From NCBI GenBank assembly GCA_029258955.1, contig JAPDJT010000011.1, positions 35,568 to 99,567 of the forward strand: DNA of 64,000 nucleotides, read 5' to 3'. The position numbers and the translations under genes were made by a program. The DNA is from Thermoplasmatota archaeon. GTDB taxonomy: Archaea > Thermoplasmatota > E2 > UBA202 > JdFR-43. Below, in pieces: positions 53,193 through 61,932 of this stretch (position 1 is the first letter of the stretch; each line of letters begins with the position of its first letter). The notes beneath the pieces were generated by a model, which saw only the letters and a list, made by a program, of their open reading frames with translations, searched no databases and had not been told where the DNA came from.

Positions 53193-53221
53193 GACAACCT
53201 CGAAAAACAAAGAATTCACAC

Positions 53222-53710
53222 TTACTTCTTTATTTTGCTCTTCAATTCCATAAGAAATAATTCCACATTCTCTGGACTTATTGCATACTTTTTGTCTGCA
53301 TCAATTAATAAAACATTCTTCCCCCTTTTTAAATATGCCCAAACTTTGCCAATTTTTGGAAAACGAAATAAGCCAAAATAGCCATATAAGCCGCCAGAAG
53401 CCCAGAGCCTGATAGCTTTTAAGTTCATATCTATGCTCTTTACATCATTTATTTTTTCATAAGGAATTAAAATATCTTTGGCAATTCTTTTTATCACTAT
53501 TCCATTTTCTGCCAATTCATATTCTTTGGGGGAGTAGATATATGGTATAAAAAGAATGACAAAGAAAAGAATTGTAATTACAATGGCTAACGAAATAAAA
53601 TTTTCTTTTATGGAGATGTAGGTAATAAATACATCCAGAAAAATAAGCAAAAGAATAATGGATATTGTTATTGCTTTAGTAAGCTTGTCATATTCAGCTC
53701 TGTAAATCAT
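53222..53710 (-). CDS. Membrane protein with a bacterial-type PH domain
   Basis: 162 residues. Two membrane helices (about 12-32 and 38-57) are followed by a PH-like beta domain: YSPKEYELAENGIVIKRIAKDILIPYEKINDVKSID, then GGLYGYFGLFRFP and a final helix PENVELFLMELKSKIK. This resembles prokaryotic PH-domain membrane proteins (bPH type), of unknown role. It is coupled to the ParB-like gene upstream by an ATGA overlap. Confidence 0.75.
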   Translation of the reverse strand: MIYRAEYDKLTKAITISIILLLIFLDVFITYISIKENFISLAIVITILFFVILFIPYIYSPKEYELAENGIVIKRIAKDILIPYEKINDVKSIDMNLKAIRLWASGGLYGYFGLFRFPKIGKVWAYLKRGKNVLLIDADKKYAISPENVELFLMELKSKIKK

Positions 53711-54525
53711 TGCTCCATCTCCATTTCATGCTCTCTGAATCTTTCTGGATTGTTAAGCAATTCTTGCAGATTCATTCTAAGCAATTCTATTAACTCTTCC
53801 ATTGTTATATCTACTTTTCTTTTTCTTCCTATTGGATTGCAGAATGAAATTATCTCTTTATATAGGAAAGGATGAGAAATACCCATCTCCTCTATCTTTT
53901 GCATTGCCTCTCTTGCCATTCCATCAAGTTCAATAAGTTTATTTGCCAGTCCTTGCCTATACTCATATGCTTCCTTTATTGCCTTAGGCTGGAAGCTATC
54001 CACTCTTTTTGCCATTGATTCATATGCTGAGCCAAAGAATTTTGGTTGCATCTCATATGCTAAACCAAGCGTTATAAAATATGGATATTCTATTGCATCC
54101 ATTATTTCAACGCTGTCCTCATTTATATCTGGTTTTTCCTCCATTATAATGCGATAGACATTCAAAGCAACATAGCATTTTTCCTTCAATGACATTGTTT
54201 TTTCAACATTTAATTCCATAAGCTCATTTGCATATTTATCTGGAATTATAATGCATGGCAACTCATTTATTCCAAGCTCTTTTGCTGCCAAAAACCTATG
54301 CTGTCCATCTATTATAATGAGCTTGTCTTCATTGTCTCTCTTAATAGCTATTAAAGGAGTAACAAATCCAATTTTCCTTATCGATTCTGTTAATCTCCTT
54401 ATATGATAATCTGATGGTTTCCTTTGTATTTCAATAACTTTTAGCATATCAACTGGTGCTACCACAATTTCCTGCTTGTAATTATGCAACGGCTCGGTAA
54501 TCTCTCCTATCTTTTTTGCCTCCAT
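53707..54525 (-). CDS. ParB/sulfiredoxin-fold protein
   Basis: About 272 residues. The N-terminal ~110 residues have the ParB-type fold: VDMLKVIEIQRKPSDYHIRRLTESIRKIGFVTPLIAIK and the signature DGQHRFLAAKELGINELPCIII. The remainder is helical with no clear HTH, and contains CNPIGRKRKVDITMEELIELL. Some family members are CTP-dependent DNA clamps and others nucleases or kinases. Pairing with a membrane PH protein rather than a ParA argues against ordinary chromosome segregation. The start ATG 54525 has GAGGTGAT upstream. Confidence 0.78.
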   Translation of the reverse strand: MEAKKIGEITEPLHNYKQEIVVAPVDMLKVIEIQRKPSDYHIRRLTESIRKIGFVTPLIAIKRDNEDKLIIIDGQHRFLAAKELGINELPCIIIPDKYANELMELNVEKTMSLKEKCYVALNVYRIIMEEKPDINEDSVEIMDAIEYPYFITLGLAYEMQPKFFGSAYESMAKRVDSFQPKAIKEAYEYRQGLANKLIELDGMAREAMQKIEEMGISHPFLYKEIISFCNPIGRKRKVDITMEELIELLRMNLQELLNNPERFREHEMEMEQ

Positions 54526-54699
54526 TTTAATCACCTCAAAAATTCAATAATATAAATGTTCATCTATAAAAAACTTTTCTACAATTTTTCATGCAATAGT
54601 AGCATCTGCTGGACTACTTTTTGTTTGAAATGAATATGCTGAAAGCTTTTTTCAATTCAATATATCAAAAATGATTTAATTATTGCTTGCTTTCAAATC

Positions 54700-55365
54700 A
54701 TGGGCATTATAGTTGTTAATACAAAAGCATATAAGGAAGGGATGGGCAAAAATGCAGTTAAGCTTGCAAAAATTATGGAAAAAGTGGGTAATGAATATGG
54801 TATAAATATGGCTATAGCTGTACAGCCAACAGATGTTGCTATAGTAGCAAAAAATACCTCCATTGATGTTTTTTGTCAGCATATAGATGCTATAGACTAT
54901 GGAAGCTATACTGGCTGGATTTCTCCATATGCTGTAAAAGAAGCTGGAGCTAAAGGAAGCTTGATAAATCATTCTGAGCATAGAATGAAGATTGAAGATA
55001 TTTCTAAAGCAATAAAAATAGCAAAAAAAATTGGGCTGGAAATTATAGCTTGTGCTAGCAATGTAGATGTTACAAAAGCAATAGCTTGTTTAAATCCAGA
55101 TTATGTTGCTGTTGAACCTCCAGAGCTAATAGGAGGAGATATTTCGGTTACAAAAGCAAAGCCAAGCATTGTTAAAAATGCCGTTTCTACCGTTAAAAAA
55201 ATAAACTCAGAGGTTAAGGTTTTATGTGGTGCAGGAATCAAAAGCGGCGAAGATGTTGCAAAAGCTATTGAACTTGGCACTGTTGGAGTACTTGTAGCAA
55301 GCGGGGTTGTTAAGGCAAAAAATAAAGAAAAAGTTCTGGAGGAGATGGCAAAAGCAATAAAGTAA
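54700..55365 (+). CDS. tpiA: Triosephosphate isomerase (archaeal type)
   Basis: 221 residues, the short archaeal form. Markers: VVNTKAYKEG, SIDVFCQHIDAIDYGSYTGW, AKGSLINHSEHRM with the electrophilic His, DYVAVEPPELIGGDISVTKA with catalytic Glu, and LCGAGIKSGEDVAKAIELGTVGVLVASGVV. It interconverts dihydroxyacetone phosphate and glyceraldehyde-3-phosphate in glycolysis and gluconeogenesis; the latter also feeds PdxS. Seventeen bases separate it from yjbQ, so the two are co-transcribed. Confidence 0.96.
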   Translation: MGIIVVNTKAYKEGMGKNAVKLAKIMEKVGNEYGINMAIAVQPTDVAIVAKNTSIDVFCQHIDAIDYGSYTGWISPYAVKEAGAKGSLINHSEHRMKIEDISKAIKIAKKIGLEIIACASNVDVTKAIACLNPDYVAVEPPELIGGDISVTKAKPSIVKNAVSTVKKINSEVKVLCGAGIKSGEDVAKAIELGTVGVLVASGVVKAKNKEKVLEEMAKAIK

Positions 55366-55381
55366 TTTTTCTTTTCCATTC

Positions 55382-55795
55382 ATGATTTATAAAGCATATA
55401 TTGATCTGGATACGAAAGGAGAAATGGATATTGTAGATATAACCCATGAAGTGCAAAAAATTGTTGATGAAAGTGGTATTGAAGATGGCATTGCATGCAT
55501 TTTTTGCCCAGGTTCTACAGGAGCAATAACAACAATAGAATACGAGGATGGTTTGTTATATGATTTACCAAATGCTTTAGAAAGAATCGCCCCAAAAAAT
55601 GCTTATTATAAGCATGAAGAAAGGTGGCATGACGGTAATGGCCATAGCCATGTAAGAGCAAGTTTAATAGGACCGAGCTTAACAGTGCCAATAGAAAATG
55701 GTAAGCTTTTGCTTGGAACATGGCAACAAATTGTTTTTGTTGAATGTGACATAAGACCAAGGAGAAGAAAACTTATTGTTCATATTGTGGGATAA
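55382..55795 (+). CDS. YjbQ/UPF0047 family protein
   Basis: A 137-residue protein with the family marks HEVQKIVDESGIEDGIACIFCPGSTGAITTIEYEDGL, HEERWHDGNGHSHVRASLIGPSLTVPIENG and LGTWQQIVFVECDIRPRRRK. The conserved His/Glu/Asp residues suggest a metal-dependent thiamin-phosphate-synthase-like side activity reported for relatives. The physiological role is not established. Its 3' end overlaps the convergent riboflavin gene by 23 bases. Confidence 0.88.
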   Translation: MIYKAYIDLDTKGEMDIVDITHEVQKIVDESGIEDGIACIFCPGSTGAITTIEYEDGLLYDLPNALERIAPKNAYYKHEERWHDGNGHSHVRASLIGPSLTVPIENGKLLLGTWQQIVFVECDIRPRRRKLIVHIVG

Positions 55796-56414
55796 GATGC
55801 AATAACAACCCATCGCCAACTCTTTCCATATTTTTTATTTTAAATTTTATTATTTCCTCCCCTTTTTTTGCTCCTTCTCCTCCAGCTATGCTCGGTGCAT
55901 TTCCTCCTATAATTATGGGAGCATAAAAGACGAACATTTCATCTACAAGTTTTTCTTTTAAAAAATTCCAGATTACTGTTGAACCTCCTTCAACTAGCAA
56001 CTTTTTTATTCCTTTTTCATAAAGAATTTCCATAAGTTTTTTCAAATCAACTTTTTCATTTCCACATTTTATTACTTCTATATGCCCTTCCTTAAATTCC
56101 TTGCAAGTTGTAACTATTATTGTTTTTGCAGTTGGTTTCATTACCTCCGCATTTTTAGGCACTCTAAAATTGCTATCTAAAATTATTCTTATAGGTTGCT
56201 TAGGCTTGCCAACATATTTTTCTTTAACAGTTAGCTTTGGGTCATCAGCCAAAACAGTTTCTATTCCAACAAGTACGGCATCGCATTCATTTCTTAGCTT
56301 GTGTACTCTAGCCATATCTTCCTCATTTGATAACTTCAATGGCTTTTTCCCAACTAATGCTATTTTCCCATCTATGGAAGAAGCGCAATTTACTATAACA
56401 TATGGCTTCCTCAT
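55773..56414 (-). CDS. Diaminohydroxyphosphoribosylaminopyrimidine-type reductase of riboflavin synthesis
   Basis: A 213-residue protein of the RibD C-terminal/RIB7 reductase family: MRKPYVIVNCASSIDGKIAL, RVHKLRNECDAVLVGIETVLADDPKLTVK, RIILDSNFRVPKNAEV and KKLLVEGGSTVIWNFL. The archaeal members reduce 2,5-diamino-6-ribosylamino-pyrimidinone phosphate with NADPH before deamination. No fused deaminase domain is present, as is usual in archaea. It starts immediately after the stop of the gingipain-like protease gene. Confidence 0.9.
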   Translation of the reverse strand: MRKPYVIVNCASSIDGKIALVGKKPLKLSNEEDMARVHKLRNECDAVLVGIETVLADDPKLTVKEKYVGKPKQPIRIILDSNFRVPKNAEVMKPTAKTIIVTTCKEFKEGHIEVIKCGNEKVDLKKLMEILYEKGIKKLLVEGGSTVIWNFLKEKLVDEMFVFYAPIIIGGNAPSIAGGEGAKKGEEIIKFKIKNMERVGDGLLLHLIPQYEQ

Positions 56415-57848
56415 TTATGGATAGCCTCCAATTTTTAAGCTTGGGTCACCTAACAGAATCCATTCTTGGACAGTTTTTGCATCTAATGCAGAATTACTTC
56501 CTGCTGGAGCATTCCAATCAATGGGATATGTCTTCAAATAATTTTTAATGACATTTCCCCATATTTCTCCAAGAATTTCAGTATGATTCATTCCATATTC
56601 CCAGAAGAAATGACTATCTACCCATTCTGTTGCTTCTCCTTCAAAATTCTTATCTTCTTTTGTATATCCTAAGCCTGAGTAGCCAAGTGTTGCAACACTT
56701 CCACCATCCATTTTCTTTGTCATCCACCAACTCCAGCATGCAGGGGCTGTCTCTCCCTTCCATATATATTCTATCCATTTATTGAATCCTTCATATATTT
56801 TGAGCAGGTTGAAAACAGAAATATTGAACTGGCTGTTGTGGCATCCGCCTACAACAACAACTGGATACATTCCATCATTCTTAAGGTATCTCATCTGCCA
56901 TACTGTCAAACCATCAACCCACTCAGTGCTATTTGGCGGATGCGTAGCCCAGCTCATTGGTGAGCCATGGCCGTCGAAGAAAACAAAGCCAGCTCCTTCA
57001 TTTATTGCATTAATTACATCTTCTGGTCCTGTAAATGTGCCTAAGGATGTCCATAGCTTAATGTGTGTAAAGCCTGGCATCCAGTTTATAGCACGCTGAG
57101 CATTCTCTTCTCCTTCATATCCTTTCCAGCTTGAATTTAAACATTCTGGATAGGTATCGCCAGCTATTGTAATCATTTTTTTGAACCATTCCTTGCCATA
57201 TGCATTATTTTCATATTCTATTGTCTTTGCAACAACAATTTCTACTTCATGTAAACTCCTTGCAGCCCATCTTCCAACATATACATCTGGTACCAAATCT
57301 ATTGGAGCATCTTCTGCCTTATTTCCTTTCCATTCTCCATATATCCCATTTCCATTATTATCCCATGAAGAAAAGTTCCCATTTTTATCATATATATCAG
57401 CAAAATATAAATCACTGAGATATCTTCTCTCCCAGTTACTTCCATCATCCAAATAAACATATCTTACTGGCATCCACCATTCTTCTTTTAATCCAGGTTT
57501 TCTTCCTCCAACAAGCAAAACATATTTTATATGCCATTCATCATAAGCATTTTTTATGAAATATTTCACCTTTTCAGCATCATCCCTACCTTGGCATGGG
57601 AAATACTTGCTATTGTAAATTTCATCCAAAGTGACAATTATTGTTCTGATTCCATGATTTTCCTTATGCTCCTTAAATGGTATCAAAGCATCGTAAAATT
57701 GCTGTGGAGTTAAAATTAACAAATCGTAGCCTTCATATGTTGTAATGCTCTCTTTAGTTTCAATGGTAGCAACCTCATTATTAACAAATCCAGTCATTGT
57801 TGAGCTAAGTACAAAAATCACGAATACAGCATACACAATTGATTTCAT
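56415..57848 (-). CDS. Secreted gingipain-like (C25) cysteine protease
   Basis: A 477-residue protein with a signal peptide (1-19). The caspase-related C25 fold is clear: YDLLILTPQQFYDALIPFKEHKENHGI, YVLLVGGRKPGLKEEWWMP, catalytic His294 in FVFFDGHGSPMSW and catalytic Cys336 in VVVGGCHNSQFN. The C-terminus ILLGDPSLKIGGYP is the usual end of the catalytic unit; no extra adhesin domains or anchor follow. Gingipains cleave after Arg or Lys. Here it should act on external protein, and it fits the peptide-fermenting lifestyle suggested by kor and ior. Confidence 0.88.
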   Translation of the reverse strand: MKSIVYAVFVIFVLSSTMTGFVNNEVATIETKESITTYEGYDLLILTPQQFYDALIPFKEHKENHGIRTIIVTLDEIYNSKYFPCQGRDDAEKVKYFIKNAYDEWHIKYVLLVGGRKPGLKEEWWMPVRYVYLDDGSNWERRYLSDLYFADIYDKNGNFSSWDNNGNGIYGEWKGNKAEDAPIDLVPDVYVGRWAARSLHEVEIVVAKTIEYENNAYGKEWFKKMITIAGDTYPECLNSSWKGYEGEENAQRAINWMPGFTHIKLWTSLGTFTGPEDVINAINEGAGFVFFDGHGSPMSWATHPPNSTEWVDGLTVWQMRYLKNDGMYPVVVVGGCHNSQFNISVFNLLKIYEGFNKWIEYIWKGETAPACWSWWMTKKMDGGSVATLGYSGLGYTKEDKNFEGEATEWVDSHFFWEYGMNHTEILGEIWGNVIKNYLKTYPIDWNAPAGSNSALDAKTVQEWILLGDPSLKIGGYP

Positions 57849-57878
57849 AGTTTCATAATAAAAAGCTGGATTTAATTT

Positions 57879-58895
57879 TTATGGGATAATTTCTGTTGTA
57901 TTGTTATATGGAGGATATTTTATGTTATATTTTTTCCATATATCTTCGTATTTTTTTAGCTCTTTTATTAAAAATTTTGTTACATTGCATACTGCTTCAA
58001 ATCCTTCTTTTCCCCAAAGCCATTCCTTATGGAAGAATAAACATCTTCCCCCACATATGTTAAAGAAATTACATTTTATACATGGCTCTCCAATATCTAC
58101 TCTTTTAAATTCTTTAAAGTCCCCTAACATATTCCATTCAAAATCAAAAGCAATTGGACAAGCCATTATTTTTTTATCTGGCGAAATAGCAAAAGCTTCT
58201 TTTCCAGCTTGACATGGTAAGCCACTTCCACCATGTAGAATGCGAGATGCTATGCCTAAAAATGGAACAATACCTACTATTTTGCCTTTCTCTAAATTTT
58301 TTATCCAGTATTTAATGAGTTTTTTTATTCCTGGCTTATAACTTTTTTCAGCCCATTCTTTAAATTCTTTAACTCCCCATAAATTACTCCATACAACATC
58401 AAGTTGCCAATGAACATAAGGAAAAAATTTAAGCAAATGCATTACATCTTTATATATATCTGTTTTATACGAGACTGCCATTCTTGCTATTATCTCGCCC
58501 TCATAGCCACTTTCTTTTAAAAAATTCAAAGCTTTTATTACTTTATCATAACATCCCTTTTGTCTATAAAAATCGGTAATTTCTTTTCTTCCATCTATAG
58601 AAAGGAGGATAGTATCCAACTTATGGACATATCTTCCAAGTTTTTCTATGAAGTAGCCATTTGTTTGCAAAACAAATTTTTTAGCAGGCAACACATCAAT
58701 CATTTTTTTAACTAAATTTGCTTTTAGTAAAGGTTCACCCCCATAAAATGCAACAATGGCATCTTTATCTTTTCCAATAAAATTTGCTAACTCGTCCAAA
58801 CTATATTGTAATTCTTCTGGCATTCCTTTAATGCTCCCCCCACAATATTTGCATTTTAAGTTACAGATAGGTGTAACAATTACAATGTATAGCAC
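57879..58895 (-). CDS. Radical SAM/SPASM protein, putative peptide-modifying (AF1577-like)
   Basis: A 338-residue enzyme with an N-terminal CNLKCKYCGGS (CxxxCxxC), AFYGGEPLL and TNGYFIEKLGRYVHKLDTILLSIDG. The C-terminal SPASM-type Cys set includes LPCQAGKEAFAISPDKKIMACP, CIKCNFFNICGGRCLFF and a late CNVTKF. Archaeal relatives are annotated as putative peptide maturases, but no small Cys-rich precursor peptide could be found next to the gene. It lies 31 bases from the gingipain-like gene on the same strand. Confidence 0.78.
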   Translation of the reverse strand: MLYIVIVTPICNLKCKYCGGSIKGMPEELQYSLDELANFIGKDKDAIVAFYGGEPLLKANLVKKMIDVLPAKKFVLQTNGYFIEKLGRYVHKLDTILLSIDGRKEITDFYRQKGCYDKVIKALNFLKESGYEGEIIARMAVSYKTDIYKDVMHLLKFFPYVHWQLDVVWSNLWGVKEFKEWAEKSYKPGIKKLIKYWIKNLEKGKIVGIVPFLGIASRILHGGSGLPCQAGKEAFAISPDKKIMACPIAFDFEWNMLGDFKEFKRVDIGEPCIKCNFFNICGGRCLFFHKEWLWGKEGFEAVCNVTKFLIKELKKYEDIWKKYNIKYPPYNNTTEIIP

Positions 58896-58951
58896 GAGAA
58901 AAATATAGCACAGATAAAAATATGTTGTTATGGTAAATTCTTCCTTTGAAT

Positions 58952-61294
58952 CTACATCACTTCTATTCCCTTCTTTATTTCTTTCTTTGATACTCCTTTG
59001 CCCAATTTCTTTTCAATTTCCTTATAATAATCCATCATTTCTTCATCTATTGATGGATGTATTTCTTTCATTGCCTTCATGAAATGTTCCCTCTTTACAA
59101 CTTTTGCATTTATATCTTCTCTTAAAGCAATCATACCTGCTTCCCTGCATATTCCTTCTATATCTGCTCCAACATATCCATCTGTCAAATCAGCAAGTTC
59201 GTCTAAGTCAACATCATCTGCCAGAGGCATATTCCTTGTGTGTATTTTGAAAATTTCCTTTCTTGCCTCTTTATCTGGGGGTCCCACCAATATAAGCTCA
59301 TCAAATCTTCCTGGACGAAGCAAAGAAGGATCCACTATATCAGGCCTATTGGTAGCGCCGATGATAACAACGTCATTCATTTTTTCTAAGCCATCTATGG
59401 AAGTGAGCAACTGATTGACAACTGTTTCTGTGACTCTTGAGCCCTCATAACTACCTCTCTTTGGAGCGATGGCGTCTATTTCATCTAAGAATATTATTGA
59501 TGGCGCAACCTGTTTTGCCTTCTTAAATAATTCTCTTATTGCCTTCTCACTTTCTCCAACCCATTTGCTAAATATCTCTGGACCTTTAATGGAGAGGAAA
59601 TTTGCCTCGCTTTCTGTAGCTACAGCCTTAGCCAGTAAAGTTTTTCCTGTTCCAGGTGGGCCGTAAAGCAAAATGCCCTTTGGTGGGCGAATTCCCATTC
59701 TTTTGAAAACTTTTGGATTCTTCAATGGCCATTCTACTGCCTCTTTCAGCCTTTGCTTTACATCATGTAATCCTCCAATATCATTCCATCTAACTTTTGG
59801 AATTTCAACAAGCACTTCCCTTAAAGCAGATGGTTCTATTGATTTCAAAGCTTCCTTAAAATCTTTCATTGTAACAACCATCTTTCTAAGCACTTCTGTC
59901 GGAATTGGCCTATCTAAATCAATTTCTGGAAGATATCTTCGCAAGGCATTCATCGCTGCCTCTCTTGCCAAAGCAGCTAAATCTGCGCCAACAAATCCAT
60001 GAGTAACATCTGCCAAATAATCTATCATTTTCTGGATTGATGCTTTTTTAACAGCTTCCCTATATTCTTCAGATATGATACCTATCTCCACCAAAATTTC
60101 TCCTATTTCCCTCAATTTTTTATCCTTCTTTTCTAAATTTTTAAGCAATGTTTCTTTATAATTTTCAAATCCATTAATTTCAGATTGCTCAATGTTGCCC
60201 ATTTCATTTACAATTTTTTCTAAAATGCTCCTATCTTTTTCAATTTCTTCTTTAACTCTTTCTATTTCCTTTCCTTCAAATTTTCTTATCCTTTTCAAAA
60301 GTTCTTCTATAGCAACTTCAGCATCCCAATTATAAAGAGGCATTCCTCTTGTATGAATTTGCAGAATTTCTTTTCTTCCATTTCTATCAGGCACGCCTAT
60401 TTCAATCTCCCTATCAAATCTTCCAGGACGCCTTAAGGCAGGGTCAATAGAATCTGGTCTATTGGTGGCGCCAATAACAATTACTTTTCCTCTCCCTTTC
60501 AATCCATCCATTAAAGTTAAAAGCTGAGAAACTACTCTTCTTTCAACTTCTCCATGAACTTCCTCACGCTTTGGAGCAATAGCATCTATTTCATCAATAA
60601 ATACTATTGATGGAGCCTTCCTCCGAGCAAGCCGGAATACTTCACGGACAATACGAGCTCCTTCACCAATAAATTTCTGAACAAGCTCGCTACCAACGAT
60701 ACTTATGAATGTGGCTCCAGCTTCGCGAGCAACAGCTTTAGCAAGTAATGTCTTACCACATCCAGGTGGGCCATAGAGAAGTACGCCCTTTGGAGGCTCT
60801 ATACCTATTTCCTCAAATATCTCCGGATGCGTCAAAGGTAATTCAACAACTTCCTTTAGCTCTTGAATTTGTTCACTAAGACCACCTATATCATTAAATG
60901 AAACATTTGGCCTTTCAATAACCTCCATACTCTTAACATAGGGATCTTCTGAATCGGGTAAAATCTCTACAATAGCTGAACCACGTTGATTTATCGCTAC
61001 CCTAGATCCAGGCCTTAGTCTATCTATATTAACTGATGAAAGCATTTTTACTATGAGTATAGGACCTGTAGAGCTTTTGACAATAGCCCTCCCATCAGGT
61101 AATACGTCTAAAAGAGTTGCCTCAATAAGTGGAGCTGACATGAGTTTTTCAATTTCGTTCTTGTAATATCTTACTTGGCTATTTAGTTTTTCTTTCTCGA
61201 TTTCAAGATATTTTATTCTTGCTTCTAGAAACCTAATATAATCTTCTAAACTCATTCTTGTTTCATATCTATCCTTGGATTCACTGCTGCTCAT
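58952..61294 (-). CDS. Hybrid AAA ATPase: PAN N-terminal half joined to CDC48 D1/D2
   Basis: 780 residues in one open frame. Residues 1-125 are the PAN coiled coil ([19 protein letters not shown]) and OB domain; 126-235 match PAN ([29 protein letters not shown] at 175-182; [19 protein letters not shown]). From [13 protein letters not shown] (241) on, the sequence is CDC48: the rest of D1, then D2 with GPPGTGKT (545-552) and [14 protein letters not shown]. The junction (about residues 228-243, 60,566-60,613) is the shared Walker B motif. The CDC48 N-domain and the PAN C-terminal half are missing. D1 also has a ~105-residue helical insertion (321-425). This is most likely a join of two genomes. 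Confidence 0.85.
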   Translation of the reverse strand: MSSSESKDRYETRMSLEDYIRFLEARIKYLEIEKEKLNSQVRYYKNEIEKLMSAPLIEATLLDVLPDGRAIVKSSTGPILIVKMLSSVNIDRLRPGSRVAINQRGSAIVEILPDSEDPYVKSMEVIERPNVSFNDIGGLSEQIQELKEVVELPLTHPEIFEEIGIEPPKGVLLYGPPGCGKTLLAKAVAREAGATFISIVGSELVQKFIGEGARIVREVFRLARRKAPSIVFIDEIDAIAPKREEVHGEVERRVVSQLLTLMDGLKGRGKVIVIGATNRPDSIDPALRRPGRFDREIEIGVPDRNGRKEILQIHTRGMPLYNWDAEVAIEELLKRIRKFEGKEIERVKEEIEKDRSILEKIVNEMGNIEQSEINGFENYKETLLKNLEKKDKKLREIGEILVEIGIISEEYREAVKKASIQKMIDYLADVTHGFVGADLAALAREAAMNALRRYLPEIDLDRPIPTEVLRKMVVTMKDFKEALKSIEPSALREVLVEIPKVRWNDIGGLHDVKQRLKEAVEWPLKNPKVFKRMGIRPPKGILLYGPPGTGKTLLAKAVATESEANFLSIKGPEIFSKWVGESEKAIRELFKKAKQVAPSIIFLDEIDAIAPKRGSYEGSRVTETVVNQLLTSIDGLEKMNDVVIIGATNRPDIVDPSLLRPGRFDELILVGPPDKEARKEIFKIHTRNMPLADDVDLDELADLTDGYVGADIEGICREAGMIALREDINAKVVKREHFMKAMKEIHPSIDEEMMDYYKEIEKKLGKGVSKKEIKKGIEVM

Positions 61295-61391
61295 AGTCTA
61301 TTGCCACCTATCTATTTATATAGGTTAGAATTAAGGCTAAAAACGGTTCTTACCAATAGACACCATAGAGATATAGGGTGGATTCTCAGAC
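61295..61391. other. Divergent promoter region between PAN and MBF1
   Basis: 97 bases, AT-rich, with TATTTATATAGG near 61311-61322, a TATA-like element for the PAN side or the MBF1 side. No gene. Confidence 0.4.
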
Positions 61392-61913
61392 ATGCCGTGT
61401 TACTGTGAATTATGTGGTAGAGAGGTACTTGATGAAAGACAGTGTAAGACTGTAGTTATTGAAGGTGCGGTGCTTAAGATATGCCCTAGATGCTATAATA
61501 GACTGATTAAACAAGGTAAAGTAAGAGAGTACAAGCCCCCTAAAGTGACCCTTACTCAGATGCCTAGAAGAAAAATTAGGAGAAAATCAAGGAGTATTCC
61601 CAAATATTTACTTATGGAAGAATATGAAGTTGTATCAGATTATGCTAAGAGAATTAAGCAAGCCCGTGAAAGAATGGGATGGTCTACCCGTGTCCTAGCC
61701 GAAAGGGTTAGAGAAAAAGAGAATGTTATTAAGAGAATAGAAGCTGGCAGGCTTATCCCATCTATAGAGCTGGCTCGCAGGTTAGAGAAAGTACTACATA
61801 TAAAGTTGTTAGAACCTATAGTTGATGAGTCCACTGGATATAGTAGTCATGGAAGCAATGAAGACTATTTCACTATAGGGGATCTTATAAGAATAAAAAC
61901 TAGTAAGAAATAA
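61392..61913 (+). CDS. Multiprotein-bridging factor MBF1 (archaeal type)
   Basis: 173 residues. The N-terminal zinc ribbon is MPCYCELCGREV ... LKICPRCYNRLIKQGK; a basic linker rich in Arg and Lys follows; then an Xre-type HTH at about 85-145 (YAKRIKQARERMGWSTRVLAERVREKENVIKRIEAGRLIPSI). Archaeal MBF1 binds the small ribosomal subunit and links it to translation or transcription. This and the next genes match the crenarchaeal part of the contig: CTAG appears several times in the coding sequence. Confidence 0.92.
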   Translation: MPCYCELCGREVLDERQCKTVVIEGAVLKICPRCYNRLIKQGKVREYKPPKVTLTQMPRRKIRRKSRSIPKYLLMEEYEVVSDYAKRIKQARERMGWSTRVLAERVREKENVIKRIEAGRLIPSIELARRLEKVLHIKLLEPIVDESTGYSSHGSNEDYFTIGDLIRIKTSKK

Positions 61914-61932
61914 CATATATAAGGATCTGGAA

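Noticed and set aside
53707..54525. Plasmid-type ParAB partition locus
   Set aside because: No ParA ATPase, no clear HTH and no parS-like repeats nearby.
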